Shown piece after piece: positions 11,365 through 29,079 of a DNA stretch of 64,000 nt; within the stretch, counting starts at the first letter, position 1; the number at the start of each line of letters is the position of its first letter. Below the pieces are notes generated by a model. It worked only from the letters and a program-made list of their open reading frames with translations, was not told the origin of the DNA and searched no databases. The position numbers were made by a program, and so were the translations under genes. Origin of the DNA: Haematococcus lacustris (taxonomy: Eukaryota > Chlorophyta > Chlorophyceae > Chlamydomonadales > Haematococcaceae); NCBI GenBank assembly GCA_030144725.1, contig JASKMD010000003.1, positions 16,758,147 through 16,822,146 of the forward strand, written 5' to 3'.

Positions 11365-12025
11365 TGAGCCATCTAGCATAACATTTGGCGCAGTGAGTGC
11401 AGAGTTACAGCCGTCCGACTGCCAAGGGTCAGTTTCCTGTCATTTTTAAACAGTTGGGGTCGCCCGAGTTACAGCCGTCCTACTACCAAGGGTAGGTTTT
11501 CTGTTAGTTGGGGGCGCCTGACCCCAGCATCCACATGCACAATCAAAAGCCGGGACAGGAGGCGCTGGGGCGCTGGCTTTGGCTTCCTGGCTTAGCCAAC
11601 GCCAGTCCCTTAGGATACAGCTGGCAGGAGCAATGCAGTCCACCTTGCCGGGATGCTGGAGATGTGAGGGCCTATGTCAGAGGCGAGCTTAAGCCATGTT
11701 GGACCAACCAACGTGTCCGGCTAATTGGTAGCGGGTCATGGCGCAAATCTGGAGCATGGTGAGCTTGCAGTTTAGCTGGTCTGTAACACTCTCACAAACA
11801 AACAACGCTGCGCGGCTGACCCCTAGCCAGCAATGCATCCCTGCCTACAACATGACTACACGAGACAAAGTCCATGCAGCCTTGCACAGTTCGTATCACA
11901 AAATGTCCATAGGCCGCGGCCCGCAAACCTGTATAGCGTACGCAACGCCCATCGCGGTGCATCTTCAAATGTAGCTAAATCTCAACTTGGAGAGGTGTTG
12001 GGGCTCCCGGATAGCATACACACGA
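11365..12025. other. Repeat tail and MAPKK 5' flank
   Basis: 11365-11420 continues the repeat interrupted by the hAT element. A GAGTTACAGCCGTCC...CCAAGGGT segment is duplicated (11403 and 11470). The rest is unannotated sequence upstream of the kinase gene; no promoter motif could be assigned. Confidence 0.5.
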
Positions 12026-17466
<5,441 letters not shown>

Positions 17467-18124
17467 CAGGTTCGCCGCCGTGGTCAGGCACATTTGCGTC
17501 AGAGGTGGCAGCTGCCTCCGTGCCGGCCGGCCCGACGGACGGACGGACGGACGGTTAGGGACCTCGCGGGTCAGGGACCCCCGCAGTAACCCAAGCCCTT
17601 GACAAATCGTAACATTTGGGTGCTTGGCCGTAAGCCAGCTAAAGCACTCGACTCTTTGGCTGCCCTGACGTTCTAGGGGCGAATAGCTTGTACGGAAGAG
17701 GTCCTTCCTGGCATTCGGCGTAGTGTTCAGCGCCTGTGCGTGCGTAAGTGTGCTTCGGTGGTGGGCGCACTCCTGTTGTGACTCTCTGTCAAGAGCGTGG
17801 GAAGACACCAAACAGCCAGGCCCGACAACAGGGAGCGGATGTGCATCAGGGTGCCTATGTCTCGTGCATTGTCGGTGTGTACCAGACGAGGGCTGTGCAC
17901 TGGGCTTTTCATCAGAGTCATCGTGATGCAGCGAGCTATTAGCAATAAAAACACATGGGGTCCGCATGAAGTAGTCACGCACGTCCGCTCTTCTCGCATC
18001 GGCACTGTAACGTATGTAACGCGTCGGGTTGACGGCGCATTGCTGCTGGCTGTGTCCGTGTCGTCCTGGTGGTGGAGGGCGAGCTCGCCCGGTGCTCCCA
18101 TCACCTCGGCTTATCGGTTTGCAG
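17467..18124. other. MAPKK 3' flank / RING-CH 5' flank
   Basis: No gene recognised. Contains a short GACG run (17535-17552). TGTAA pentamers near 18006 and 18016 are too far downstream to assign safely as polyadenylation signals. Confidence 0.4.
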
Positions 18125-19020
18125 ATGCGCCCATTTGCACTGGTCTCCGCATCCAATGCAACGGCGCAGCAGGCCAGCCTGCCCGGTGCGCCACAGATGA
18201 CATCGGCAAGCGGACGCTGGCATGAGGCGTCAGGTGACGAGCCTGGCCCGCAGCCCAGGCTGACACAAACCTCGCCGCACCCGTCAAACTTTCACGCTGG
18301 CACCAGCACCGCAGCGCAGGCGCAGCTGCAGTCCCAGCTTCAGACACTGGCCTGGCCGCAACCCGTCTCCGCTGCCACATCGCGCAGCTCCAGCCCACAC
18401 TCCTGGCAACCCGTACCACAGAGCGATGTCGATGTATTGGCAGCCCCATCAACAGCGCAGTCTGGCCCTCACCGCGGATACGGCATGCTCGCACCTTGCA
18501 GCCTCACCAGGCCGCCCTCCCCTACTCACACCAGCCATCTCCGCAGCAGCAGTCACAGCAGTGGTGGGGCTGGGCCAGGCGCCTTAGGTGGTTTTGGCAG
18601 CGTCCGCAACAGCAGCATTTGGGGCAGCGGTGACAGCGGCGCTGGCGTTGGCAGCGGCACTGCGTCCCCCCTCAATGCGACATGGCCCCCACCACCCAGC
18701 CCTGGCCCCTCTCCCCGTCCCTGCCCCGCCCCACGTGCCCCAGTGACGCCCCCACGCATCCCCCTGGCCCTGCCCACCTGGGGCGCCCCCAGCAGCAACT
18801 GCACCCCAAGCTGCAGCCCCTGCGCCAGCCCTCCCCCTCTGCCACCACCACAGGCACGGCCCCCAGCCCCGCCGGCCCCCCACAACCCCGCCCGCCACAG
18901 CCCAGCCCCCTCCTCCCGCGCCAGCAGCCACCGCGGCGGGTCCGTCAGCGACGATGACGTGGGCCCTGCCTGCCGCATCTGCCTGGACCTGGTGAAGGAG
19001 GGCGACTTGGCGGCTGGCCG
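18125..19020 (+). CDS. RING-CH (RINGv) protein, N-terminal part
   Basis: An open frame from ATG 18125 runs to the assembly gap. About 270 residues are Ser/Pro/Gln/Gly-rich and disordered. They are followed by SDDDVGPACRICLDLVKEGDL, the opening of a C4HC3 RING-CH domain (first Cys pair C-R-I-C). Proteins of this type are E3 ubiquitin ligases, often membrane-anchored (MARCH family). The rest of the zinc-binding residues lies in the gap, so the call rests on one Cys pair and its context. Plus-strand frames after the gap belong to a different gene (transporter). Confidence 0.65.
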
Positions 19021-19520
19021 NNNNNNNNNNNNNNNNNNNNNNNNNNNNNNNNNNNNNNNNNNNNNNNNNNNNNNNNNNNNNNNNNNNNNNNNNNNNNNNN
19101 NNNNNNNNNNNNNNNNNNNNNNNNNNNNNNNNNNNNNNNNNNNNNNNNNNNNNNNNNNNNNNNNNNNNNNNNNNNNNNNNNNNNNNNNNNNNNNNNNNNN
19201 NNNNNNNNNNNNNNNNNNNNNNNNNNNNNNNNNNNNNNNNNNNNNNNNNNNNNNNNNNNNNNNNNNNNNNNNNNNNNNNNNNNNNNNNNNNNNNNNNNNN
19301 NNNNNNNNNNNNNNNNNNNNNNNNNNNNNNNNNNNNNNNNNNNNNNNNNNNNNNNNNNNNNNNNNNNNNNNNNNNNNNNNNNNNNNNNNNNNNNNNNNNN
19401 NNNNNNNNNNNNNNNNNNNNNNNNNNNNNNNNNNNNNNNNNNNNNNNNNNNNNNNNNNNNNNNNNNNNNNNNNNNNNNNNNNNNNNNNNNNNNNNNNNNN
19501 NNNNNNNNNNNNNNNNNNNN
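19021..19520. other. Assembly gap (500 N)
   Basis: A run of exactly 500 N, probably a fixed-size placeholder. It hides the end of the RING-CH gene, the start of the transporter gene and the outer edge of the left inverted arm. Confidence 0.99.
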
Positions 19521-21111
19521 ATGCGGCAGTGAGTGGCTTGCTGTGCAGCAGCCAGGCTATGGCCCTTGAAGCACTGCCGCTGCCAGCAGACGTGCCCAAC
19601 ATCACCCTGTGGCCACCCCTGGCCCAGCAGGTAGCGCTGGCAGGCAGCAGCAGCACTGAAGCCTCAGCAGCTCTGGACAGCCTGGCCGGCTTGCAGGAGT
19701 GGAGCACACCTGGGCTACTGCAGGGGTCCACTTCCCTGCCTCGAGTCACCCAGCCTGCAGCCTACACGGCTCTGCCAGCTGGGCTCGACGGCGCATGGGC
19801 TATGCTAGATGGCCAGAGTGCCATGCTCCAAGGTGCTACAACCAGCTGGGACGGGGTAGGGGCTGTGTCAGAGGCAGTGGGCGGCAGCATGACTGCGGGC
19901 AGCAGCCTGGTTGCCGCCTCTTCACCGCCACTGCAGCTGCCAGAGGACTGGGCCAGCAGCGGGGAGTTGTGGATGCTGGCTGCTGCCCAAGCCATGGCAG
20001 TCGGCACTGTGATGGTCAGGTGGGCGGTGGCAGGGGGCTGTGTGGCCTCAGCCTGTGCTGCTTGCGGCGCCTGCCCTGCCTGCTGACTGCCTGGTCCCTG
20101 GTCATCAGATCCAGACCCCAGGCAGCAGCCAGCTGCACAGCTTGCAGCCAGGAGCCCCCAACCCCCTGAGATGAGCCCCTGGCCACCCCCTTGCGCCACA
20201 GCTGTCACCCCTCAGCCAACACTCACCTGGGCCGTGGTGGGAGGTGGAGCGCCTGCCCTGTCCTGCCCTGCCTTTGTCCAGGCTACAGCAGGCGGTCAGC
20301 AGGTCACGAGTGTTGCGTTGCGCAGGTTCGTGACGCGTCAGGGCGTGGACCCTGTGATGGCCACAGGGTGGCACATGGTGTTGGGCGGGGTGGTGCTGCT
20401 GGCGGCAGCACTGGTGGAAGACCCACACGCCCTGGAGGTCAGCAGACAGGCAGCGGGCGGTAGGCCTCACAGCGGGCAATGGAGGCGCCACCTGGGACTT
20501 GAGCTCACACCATGGCTGCTCTCCAGCTGCTGCCCTGAGAAGGCACAGACTGGCGTTTCATGCGGGGCTGTTGTGGCTGGCAGCCCTCCCTGGCCTGCAC
20601 TGCATTGCGCTTTGCTCTGGCTGTCGCTTGCTCCGCCCTGGCTTGTCCTGACTAGTGGTGCCGAGTGTGTGTTGTGCAGGAGGCTGCGGCGGTGCTGAGT
20701 GAGCCGGTAGCTCTGGCCCAGGCCACCTACATCAGTGTGCTGGGCGGTGCTGCGGGCTATGGCATCTTCTTCTGGCAGGCGTCCACCAAGCAAAACCTGA
20801 CTGCGCTGTCCAGCCTGACCTTCCTCACCCCAGTGAGTGCCATCAGGGGAGAGCAGCAGGGTGGTGACTGCCAGGCCAGTGTCCACCAGCTCAGCAGCAG
20901 CCCAGCGGCAGGTCTGGTCAGGTCAGGCCCGGTGCCTGGTGCGCCCCTGCAGGTGTTTGCCGCCGTCACTGGCTACTTTGCGCTCAACGAGGTCCTGACT
21001 CCGCCCCAGCTGCTGGGTGCGGCTGTCACCCTGTCCAGTGTCTCCCTCATCAACAGCCGGCACCCCAGCGGCAACAAGCCTGCAGGATCAGCCAGTGGGG
21101 AGAAGCAGTGA
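19521..21111 (+). CDS. EamA/drug-metabolite transporter, copy 1 (5' incomplete)
   Basis: Exons about 19521-20019, 20326-20437, 20680-20832 and 20953-21111 join in frame. The protein has a long Ala/Ser/Leu-rich N-terminal region (probably plastid-targeting or linker), then LWMLAAAQAMAVGTVMVR, VDPVMATGWHMVLGGVVLLAAALVEDP, LGGAAGYGIFFWQAS and FAAVTGYFALNEVLTPPQLLGAAVTLSSVSLIN. These are hydrophobic helices with the typical pattern of EamA (DMT superfamily) carriers. The start is in the gap. Compared with copy 2 it has several amino-acid differences near its N-terminal end (for example SSQAMALEA versus SNQALATEA). The substrate cannot be inferred. Confidence 0.75.
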
Positions 21112-23800
21112 CGCAGCAAGCAGGAGGCTAGGCAGCACGCCACTGGAGCAAGCATAGGAGAGAGCGGTGGGCTGTGGGCGCGTATGGCTGTCTTTGGCTA
21201 CATAGGCCAGCGAATGCAAGCATGTGGGTGGCTGGGCGTACATAATTGCTGATCAGGCACATGGTGGGACTGGGCCATCGTCCAAGCAGCAGAGCGTATG
21301 CCTGCCGCGTTGCTGTGATGTAGAGTTGTAGGCAAACCTTGTCTCCCTTCCATTGCTTGCTGTCCCTTCGCTTCCTATCCTCTCTAGAAATGCAATGTAA
21401 ACATACATTGCAAGCACGTGTCTTTATCCAGCTGAAGAGATCGATCATGCTGGGCCCATAAAAGGCTGGCACCGTGCGTGGCTTATTTACGCGCAGACAA
21501 CGTCACCATGCAAAGAACAGGCCCTGGGCAGAGTTGCAAGCCATGCGGCGACTTGCACGCGTCCTCGCCCTCGTTCCACTATTGCGCCTCTGCATCCATT
21601 GCATTGACAGTGCCGAGGCCAGTCCGAGGGTAGCTTAATCGGAGTGTGCTTGCTGCGGATCCGTGAGGTGTGACACTCAGGTGCCATAGAAAGGCTCGGA
21701 CCTAGAGTGCAGCAACACAGATTACGACCCTGCTAGCCCTTCCTTGTCGCACTAGCTCTTTACCACTCCTGTAGCAGAATGGCTCAGCTGTCGCACACCC
21801 TGCTGCTCGCCTTCGCGGTTCTCGTGTCGCTAACAGCCACACCATGCCAGTCAGGTGCGAATGCGCATTCACTGCTATGTGTGTCTATGGTTGCCAAGGT
21901 GAAGTCCAGTCTCTCATCAGCTGCTGCTGTTGACGCCGCTGCCCGCAGCTCGACTGTTGCAAGGCTCGGCCTCAAGCACTGCTGTCACTGACGGCAGCGG
22001 TCCCGTCAGTGCGCTAGCAAACAACGACGGCGGAGGTAGGGCGGGATCCCGACAGCTGGCAGCGCGTGTGGCTCCAGGCCTTTCTGGCTGCATCGCCCCT
22101 GCTCATACTGCCACGCGGCTTGTGCTCGGCCCGCGGTGCAGGCCGTACCACTGCCGTGTCCAAGTCCTCGTCTGCCTCGCTGTCAGTGTCCAAGGTGACC
22201 AGGCTGCGCATATGGACTTGTGCCCGCTATCTACAGCAGAATACAGTACCCACCCCTGACATGGCACAGCCGCTTGGTTCACTTCGGCCAGCGCGCCATC
22301 CGAGCCGTGCCTACCCATTTGCTGGTTGTGCAGGATGAGATGAAGCGATCAATTGTCACCTCCATCGCAGCAGTGTCAGGCTGCAAGGCTCAGGCCAGTG
22401 CTGAGGCACAGGCATTGGCTACAGCTCTGGGCAGTGCCACCGCCGTGGCCTACAGCTCCGCCCTGTCCTACGTCAACGTGGAAGGTATGTTGCATGCCAC
22501 TGCCACCTGACACACTTGCAACCCTTGTGCATGATGCCATGCACATGGTATGCGCTCGTTCTCACATCCTAGCCCACAATTGTAATGCCTGCCTACTGTC
22601 CTGCAGGCAAGGGCAGCGCGCAGGCCAGCGCCAGCTCGACTGCCTGGTCTACTGCCTGGGTCACAGCCACTGCCATCACCGATTCCTTTGCAACAGCTAT
22701 TGCAAACAATGCTCAAGCTGCCAGCAGCTGCCACGAGGAGGATGTGAAGAGTGCTACTGCTACCGCCATTTCTTCTGTATCCACATTCGCAAGCTCCACT
22801 GGTGGGGCCGCCCTGAGCCAGGCTAGCGACACGGCTGTGGCCACCGCAGTAGCCAAGGCTGTGTCGACCTGCCTGGCATCCGCTCTTGCTGCAAGCACCC
22901 CGTCAAGCTGCCCATCCAGCTCATCGCCAGCTTCAGCTGCTATGTCGGTGTCCCAGCCAGCTCCTGGCAGCTCCAGCCCTGCCAGCAGCCCCAGCTCCCC
23001 TGCTTCCAATGTCACCCTGGGCACTGCAGCCCCTGCTGCTGGCCCATCACCTGCCACGTCCACCTCCCTGCCCACCAGCAGCAGCAGCCCCAGCAACAGC
23101 AGTCCCAGAACTAGTGGCAGCCCCAGCAGCAGCAGCCCCAGCCCGCCTCGGGCAAGGGGATGGGACTTCCCCATCCTAAGCAAGGTGCTTGGGCGCTTTG
23201 GCGTAGTTGGCTCGTCATGAGCTGCTGTGTAGCTTAAGCGAATGAGCACAGCTCACATGTCCCTTGTGCTTGACTGCTTTTAGACACCTTGTACACAGGT
23301 CACGAACACCATACAGCTCTTGGGCTTCTGCACATACCACAGGCTGCAATGCAGGATGTACCGGCTTATGAACCTGTTTCTTTCTATTGTCAAGTAAAGC
23401 ATGTGCTGCATCCATGCATGCGAAGCTTCCGAGGAAACTGTTAGCTTGTGCTGCCTTGAGCGGGGAGCAGCATGGCGTCCTTGTGAAGTGAGTGATGGGT
23501 TAGTAGCTGCCCACTTGTTTACTTGGGCAGTCTTATTTACTTGCATGGCTCCTGGTCGCATTGTTTGGCTGCATGGTTTGCATTGGATGTGACTGAACAT
23601 GGATGCACACTTGTCGAGTGTCTGAGCTTAGCGTAGCTGTATGTAACCAACTTCAAGCCTTGTTGGCAGTCGTCTAATTCTCAACTCGTGCATCTCGCCA
23701 TGAGCAGCAACAGCAGTAGATGGCTGAGTATTGCTGCTTAATCTCTGAGCAATGTCCTCAGATGCAGGCTACAAAACAACGCCTTCCTTTTGTTGAACGT
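19524..23800 (+). repeat. Left arm of giant inverted duplication
   Basis: Every position p matches the complement at 48603-p. The match runs from the gap edge to 23800, where GAACGT meets unlike sequence. The inner ~3.3 kb shows almost no differences; mismatches cluster in the outer few hundred bases. Coding content is the same in both arms. Confidence 0.95.
21779..23220 (+). CDS. Secreted Ala/Ser-rich protein, copy 1
   Basis: Five exons (21779-21854, 21949-22035, 22142-22194, 22334-22484, 22607-23220) splice in phase to 326 residues. A clear signal peptide begins MAQLSHTLLLAFAVLVSLTA. The middle has repeated small-residue helices (ATALGSATAVAYSSALS, ATAITDSFATAIAN, ATAVAKAVSTC) with a few Cys (SGCK, SSCHEED, STCL). 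The C-terminal 110 residues are a Ser/Pro/Ala linker ending in GWDFPILSKVLGRFGVVGSS. It resembles extracellular matrix or wall-type proteins of volvocine algae in composition, but I recognise no family. An identical-architecture copy lies at 25383-26824. Confidence 0.7.
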
Positions 23801-24802
23801 CTACTACTACGATACTACTGATGTTGCTGCTCATGGCGAGATGCTCGCCATACATAAGGATTTCGATCTGCTTACAGACATGCGCAACCTGTCTTAGTTG
23901 GCAGTTGAATGGGGCATATAGGGCAGCAACGTTTGCATGCGCATGTGCGTTGCTGCACTACTGCATGCTCTGACTGTCGCTTACAATTTGGGTGAATAGC
24001 CGGTAACCTCTCACCACCAGCCATTGCCGCCGCTGGCAAGGCTCCCTGCATGTACGGTCCCAAGGTGAGTCAAGGCACTATGGTTGCAGGCAGCTGAGAC
24101 TACCTGTCCCTGCACTCTTACTCCTGCACTGTGAAGCTTATGATACGCACGAGTAAGTGAGCAAGGCATGAAAGGAAACCCCTGGTGGACCTTTTATGTG
24201 TATTGCATCTCACTTGCGCCCCACTCTCCCTCAGAAGGCGAACGGTTGCCGGCACTCTGGTTAGTTGGCGACCTGATGCACACCCCAGCACGGCCACTGC
24301 GCCTTAGATGGTGGTGCTAAGTCCCTAAGGCACCCCCTTTTCCCCGCACATTGCACAGCCGGCAAGCTGGTGCGCCTAGCATGGAGCCAGCGGCATGGTA
24401 AGCACGTGCGGGGCCTGATGTGGTGCCAGGTGGTGCCGCCCAAGCCCTCTCCCCCAGCCCAGGGCCCCCCAGCTCAGGCTCCCCAGCTCAGGCACCACCT
24501 CCCCCTGCCCAGGCCCCCCCTACCCCTGCCCAGTCGCCTCCTGCTACAATGGCCCATTCCCACCACCCCGAACCCCACAAGCATGGAGCCAGCGCGCCCT
24601 GGAGCTGTGCAGCTCAAAGGACCGGGAGGCTCTGCCCCCAACTGGCAATGAGTATCAGCAGTGCTACAATCTGTTTGATGACCGGCTTCCCAAGGTCGGG
24701 CAGCGGTTCTTGTTTGTCTACAAGGAGCCCAGTGGTCTCCAGTTGATATTTTCCACTGTGAAACATGTTGAGTGAGTTAGATCTGTCAAAAAGCACAAGT
24801 TC
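23801..24802. other. Spacer between inverted arms
   Basis: 1002 bp not shared by the arms. It contains a duplicated fragment of the arm edge (GTTGCTGCTCATGGCGAGATG near 23824), an exon-like segment ending CCCAAG|GTGAGT near 24064 and a Fanzor relic. Confidence 0.7.
24343..24775 (+). pseudogene. Fanzor relic in the spacer
   Basis: Encodes LVRLAWSQRHGKHVRGLMWCQVVPPKP, matching RLVRPAWSQERGQPVRGLMWCPVVPP of the Fanzor. A Pro-rich linker follows, then RALELCSSKDREALPPTGNEY (cf. RPLELCYWPDQGALPAKGKEY). The RuvC-III region between them is deleted. The frame continues as FLFVYKEPSGLQLIFSTVKHVE before a stop; that tail is not in the main copy. Confidence 0.8.
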
Positions 24803-27800
24803 ACGTTCAACAAAAGGAAGGCGTTGTTTTGTAGCCTGCATCTGAGGACATTGCTCAGAGATTAAGCAGCAATACTCAGCCATCTACTGCTGTTGCTGCT
24901 CATGGCGAGATGCACGAGTTGAGAATTAGACGACTGCCAACAAGGCTTGAAGTTGGTTACATACAGCTACGCTAAGCTCAGACACTCGACAAGTGTGCAT
25001 CCATGTTCAGTCACATCCAATGCAAACCATGCAGCCAAACAATGCGACCAGGAGCCATGCAAGTAAATAAGACTGCCCAAGTAAACAAGTGGGCAGCTAC
25101 TAACCCATCACTCACTTCACAAGGACGCCATGCTGCTCCCCGCTCAAGGCAGCACAAGCTAACAGTTTCCTCGGAAGCTTCGCATGCATGGATGCAGCAC
25201 ATGCTTTACTTGACAATAGAAAGAAACAGGTTCATAAGCCGGTACATCCTGCATTGCAGCCTGTGGTATGTGCAGAAGCCCAAGAGCTGTATGGTGTTCG
25301 TGACCTGTGTACAAGGTGTCTAAAAGCAGTCAAGCACAAGGGACATGTGAGCTGTGCTCATTCGCTTAAGCTACACAGCAGCTCATGACGAGCCAACTAC
25401 GCCAAAGCGCCCAAGCACCTTGCTTAGGATGGGGAAGTCCCATCCCCTTGCCCGAGGCGGGCTGGGGCTGCTGCTGCTGGGGCTGCCACTAGTTCTGGGA
25501 CTGCTGTTGCTGGGGCTGCTGCTGCTGGTGGGCAGGGAGGTGGACGTGGCAGGTGATGGGCCAGCAGCAGGGGCTGCAGTGCCCAGGGTGACATTGGAAG
25601 CAGGGGAGCTGGGGCTGCTGGCAGGGCTGGAGCTGCCAGGAGCTGGCTGGGACACCGACATAGCAGCTGAAGCTGGCGATGAGCCGGATGGGCAGCTTGA
25701 CGGGGTGCTTGCAGCAAGAGCGGATGCCAGGCAGGTCGACACAGCCTTGGCTACTGCGGTGGCCACAGCCGTGTCGCTAGCCTGGCTCAGGGCGGCCCCA
25801 CCAGTGGAGCTTGCGAATGTGGATACAGAAGAAATGGCGGTAGCAGTAGCACTCTTCACATCCTCCTCGTGGCAGCTGCTGGCAGCTTGAGCATTGTTTG
25901 CAATAGCTGTTGCAAAGGAATCGGTGATGGCAGTGGCTGTGACCCAGGCAGTAGACCAGGCAGTCGAGCTGGCGCTGGCCTGCGCGCTGCCCTTGCCTGC
26001 AGGACAGTAGGCAGGCATTACAATTGTGGGCTAGGATGTGAGAACGAGCGCATACCATGTGCATGGCATCATGCACAAGGGTTGCAAGTGTGTCAGGTGG
26101 CAGTGGCATGCAACATACCTTCCACGTTGACGTAGGACAGGGCGGAGCTGTAGGCCACGGCGGTGGCACTGCCCAGAGCTGTAGCCAATGCCTGTGCCTC
26201 AGCACTGGCCTGAGCCTTGCAGCCTGACACTGCTGCGATGGAGGTGACAATTGATCGCTTCATCTCATCCTGCACAACCAGCAAATGGGTAGGCACGGCT
26301 CGGATGGCGCGCTGGCCGAAGTGAACCAAGCGGCTGTGCCATGTCAGGGGTGGGTACTGTATTCTGCTGTAGATAGCGGGCACAAGTCCATATGCGCAGC
26401 CTGGTCACCTTGGACACTGACAGCGAGGCAGACGAGGACTTGGACACGGCAGTGGTACGGCCTGCACCGCGGGCCGAGCACAAGCCGCGTGGCAGTATGA
26501 GCAGGGGCGATGCAGCCAGAAAGGCCTGGAGCCACACGCGCTGCCAGCTGTCGGGATCCCGCCCTACCTCCGCCGTCGTTGTTTGCTAGCGCACTGACGG
26601 GACCGCTGCCGTCAGTGACAGCAGTGCTTGAGGCCGAGCCTTGCAACAGTCGAGCTGCGGGCAGCGGCGTCAACAGCAGCAGCTGATGAGAGACTGGACT
26701 TCACCTTGGCAACCATAGACACACATAGCAGTGAATGCGCATTCGCACCTGACTGGCATGGTGTGGCTGTTAGCGACACGAGAACCGCGAAGGCGAGCAG
26801 CAGGGTGTGCGACAGCTGAGCCATTCTGCTACAGGAGCGGTAAAGAGCTAGTGCGACAAGGAAGGGCTAGCAGGGTCGTAATCTGTGTTGCTGCACTCTA
26901 GGTCCGAGCCTTTCTATGGCACCTGAGTGTCACACCTCACGGATCCGCAGCAAGCACACTCCGATTAAGCTACCCTCGGACTGGCCTCGGCACTGTCAAT
27001 GCAATGGATGCAGAGGCGCAATAGTGGAACGAGGGCGAGGACGCGTGCAAGTCGCCGCATGGCTTGCAACTCTGCCCAGGGCCTGTTCTTTGCATGGTGA
27101 CGTTGTCTGCGCGTAAATAAGCCACGCACGGTGCCAGCCTTTTATGGGCCCAGCATGATCGATCTCTTCAGCTGGATAAAGACACGTGCTTGCAATGTAT
27201 GTTTACATTGCATTTCTAGAGAGGATAGGAAGCGAAGGGACAGCAAGCAATGGAAGGGAGACAAGGTTTGCCTACAACTCTACATCACAGCAACGCGGCA
27301 GGCATACGCTCTGCTGCTTGGACGATGGCCCAGTCCCACCATGTGCCTGATCAGCAATTATGTACGCCCAGCCACCCACATGCTTGCATTCGCTGGCCTA
27401 TGTAGCCAAAGACAGCCATACGCGCCCACAGCCCACCGCTCTCTCCTATGCTTGCTCCAGTGGCGTGCTGCCTAGCCTCCTGCTTGCTGCGTCACTGCTT
27501 CTCCCCACTGGCTGATCCTGCAGGCTTGTTGCCGCTGGGGTGCCGGCTGTTGATGAGGGAGACACTGGACAGGGTGACAGCCGCACCCAGCAGCTGGGGC
27601 GGAGTCAGGACCTCGTTGAGCGCAAAGTAGCCAGTGACGGCGGCAAACACCTGCAGGGGCGCACCAGGCACCGGGCCTGACCTGACCAGACCTGCCGCTG
27701 GGCTGCTGCTGAGCTGGTGGACACTGGCCTGGCAGTCACCACCCTGCTGCTCTCCCCTGATGGCACTCACTGGGGTGAGGAAGGTCAGGCTGGACAGCGC

Positions 27801-29079
27801 AGTCAGGTTTTGCTTGGTGGACGCCTGCCAGAAGAAGATGCCATAGCCCGCAGCACCGCCCAGCACACTGATGTAGGTGGCCTGGGCCAGAGCTACCGGC
27901 TCACTCAGCACCGCCGCAGCCTCCTGCACAACACACACTCGGCACCACTAGTCAGGACAAGCCAGGGCGGAGCAAGGGACAGCCAGAGCAAAGCGCAATG
28001 CAGTGCAGGCCAGGGAGGGCTGCCAGCCACAACAGCCCCGCATGAAACGCCAGTCTGTGCCTTCTCAGGGCAGCAGCTGGAGAGCAGCCATGGTGTGAGC
28101 TCAAGTCCCAGGTGGCGCCTCCATTGCCCGCTGTGAGGCCTACCGCCCGCTGCCTGTCTGCTGACCTCCAGGGCGTGTGGGTCTTCCACCAGTGCTGCCG
28201 CCAGCAGCACCACCCCGCCCAACACCATGTGCCACCCTGTGGCCATCACAGGGTCCACGCCCTGACGCGTCACGAACCTGCGCAACGCAACACTCGTGAC
28301 CTGCTGACCGCCTGCTGTAGCCTGGACAAAGGCAGGGCAGGACAGGGCAGGCGCTCCACCTCCCACCACGGCCCAGGTGAGTGTTGGCTGAGGGGTGACA
28401 GCTGTGGCGCAAGGGGGTGGCCAGGGGCTCATCTCAGGGGGTTGGGGGCTCCTGGCTGCAAGCTGTGCAGCTGGCTGCTGCCTGGGGTCTGGATCTGATG
28501 ACCAGGGACCAGGCAGTCAGCAGGCAGGGCAGGCGCCGCAAGCAGCACAGGCTGAGGCCACACAGCCCCCTGCCACCGCCCACCTGACCATCACAGTGCC
28601 GACTGCCATGGCTTGGGCAGCAGCCAGCATCCACAACTCCCCGCTGCTGGCCCAGTCCTCTGGCAGCTGCAGTGGCGGTGAAGAGGCGGCAACCAGGCTG
28701 CTGCCCGCAGTCATGCTGCCGCCCACTGCCTCTGACACAGCCCCTACCCCGTCCCAGCTGGTAGGAGCACCTTGGAGCATGGCACTCTGGCCATCTAGCA
28801 TAGCCCATGCGCCGTCGAGCCCACCTGGCAGAGCCGTGTAGTCTGCAGGCTGGGTGACTCGAGGCAGGGAAGTGGACCCCTGCAGTAGCCCAGGTGTGCT
28901 CCACTCCTGCAAGCCGGCCAGGCTGTCCAGCGCTGCTGAGGCTTCAGTGCTGCTGCTGCCTGCCAGCGCTACCTGCTGGACCAGGGGTGGCCACAGGGTG
29001 ATGTTGGGCACGTCTGCTGGCAGCGGCAGTGCTTCAGTGGCCAGAGCCTGGTTGCTGCACAGCAAGCCACTCACTGCCG
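24803..29079 (-). repeat. Right arm of giant inverted duplication
   Basis: Mirror image of 19524-23800 about 24301.5. It is contiguous with the spacer on its inner side. On the outer side similarity is visible up to ~29079, where the partner enters the gap. Confidence 0.95.
25383..26824 (-). CDS. Secreted Ala/Ser-rich protein, copy 2
   Basis: Mirror of the gene at 21779-23220, with exons 26749-26824, 26568-26654, 26409-26461, 26119-26269 and 25383-25996. Signal peptide, splice sites and stop are intact, so both copies could be expressed. A visible coding difference is SCPSGSSP here against SCPSSSSP in copy 1. The two genes converge on the spacer: each 3' end is about 580 bp from the inner arm boundary. 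Confidence 0.7.

Noticed and set aside
20105..20491. Minus-strand frames over the transporter gene
   Set aside because: Shadows of the EamA exons and introns; splice sites and hydrophobic helices are on the plus strand.
23280..23600. 106-codon frame present in both inverted arms (also 25003-25323)
   Set aside because: Lies downstream of the secreted-protein stop, has no domain, and is duplicated simply because the arms are identical.
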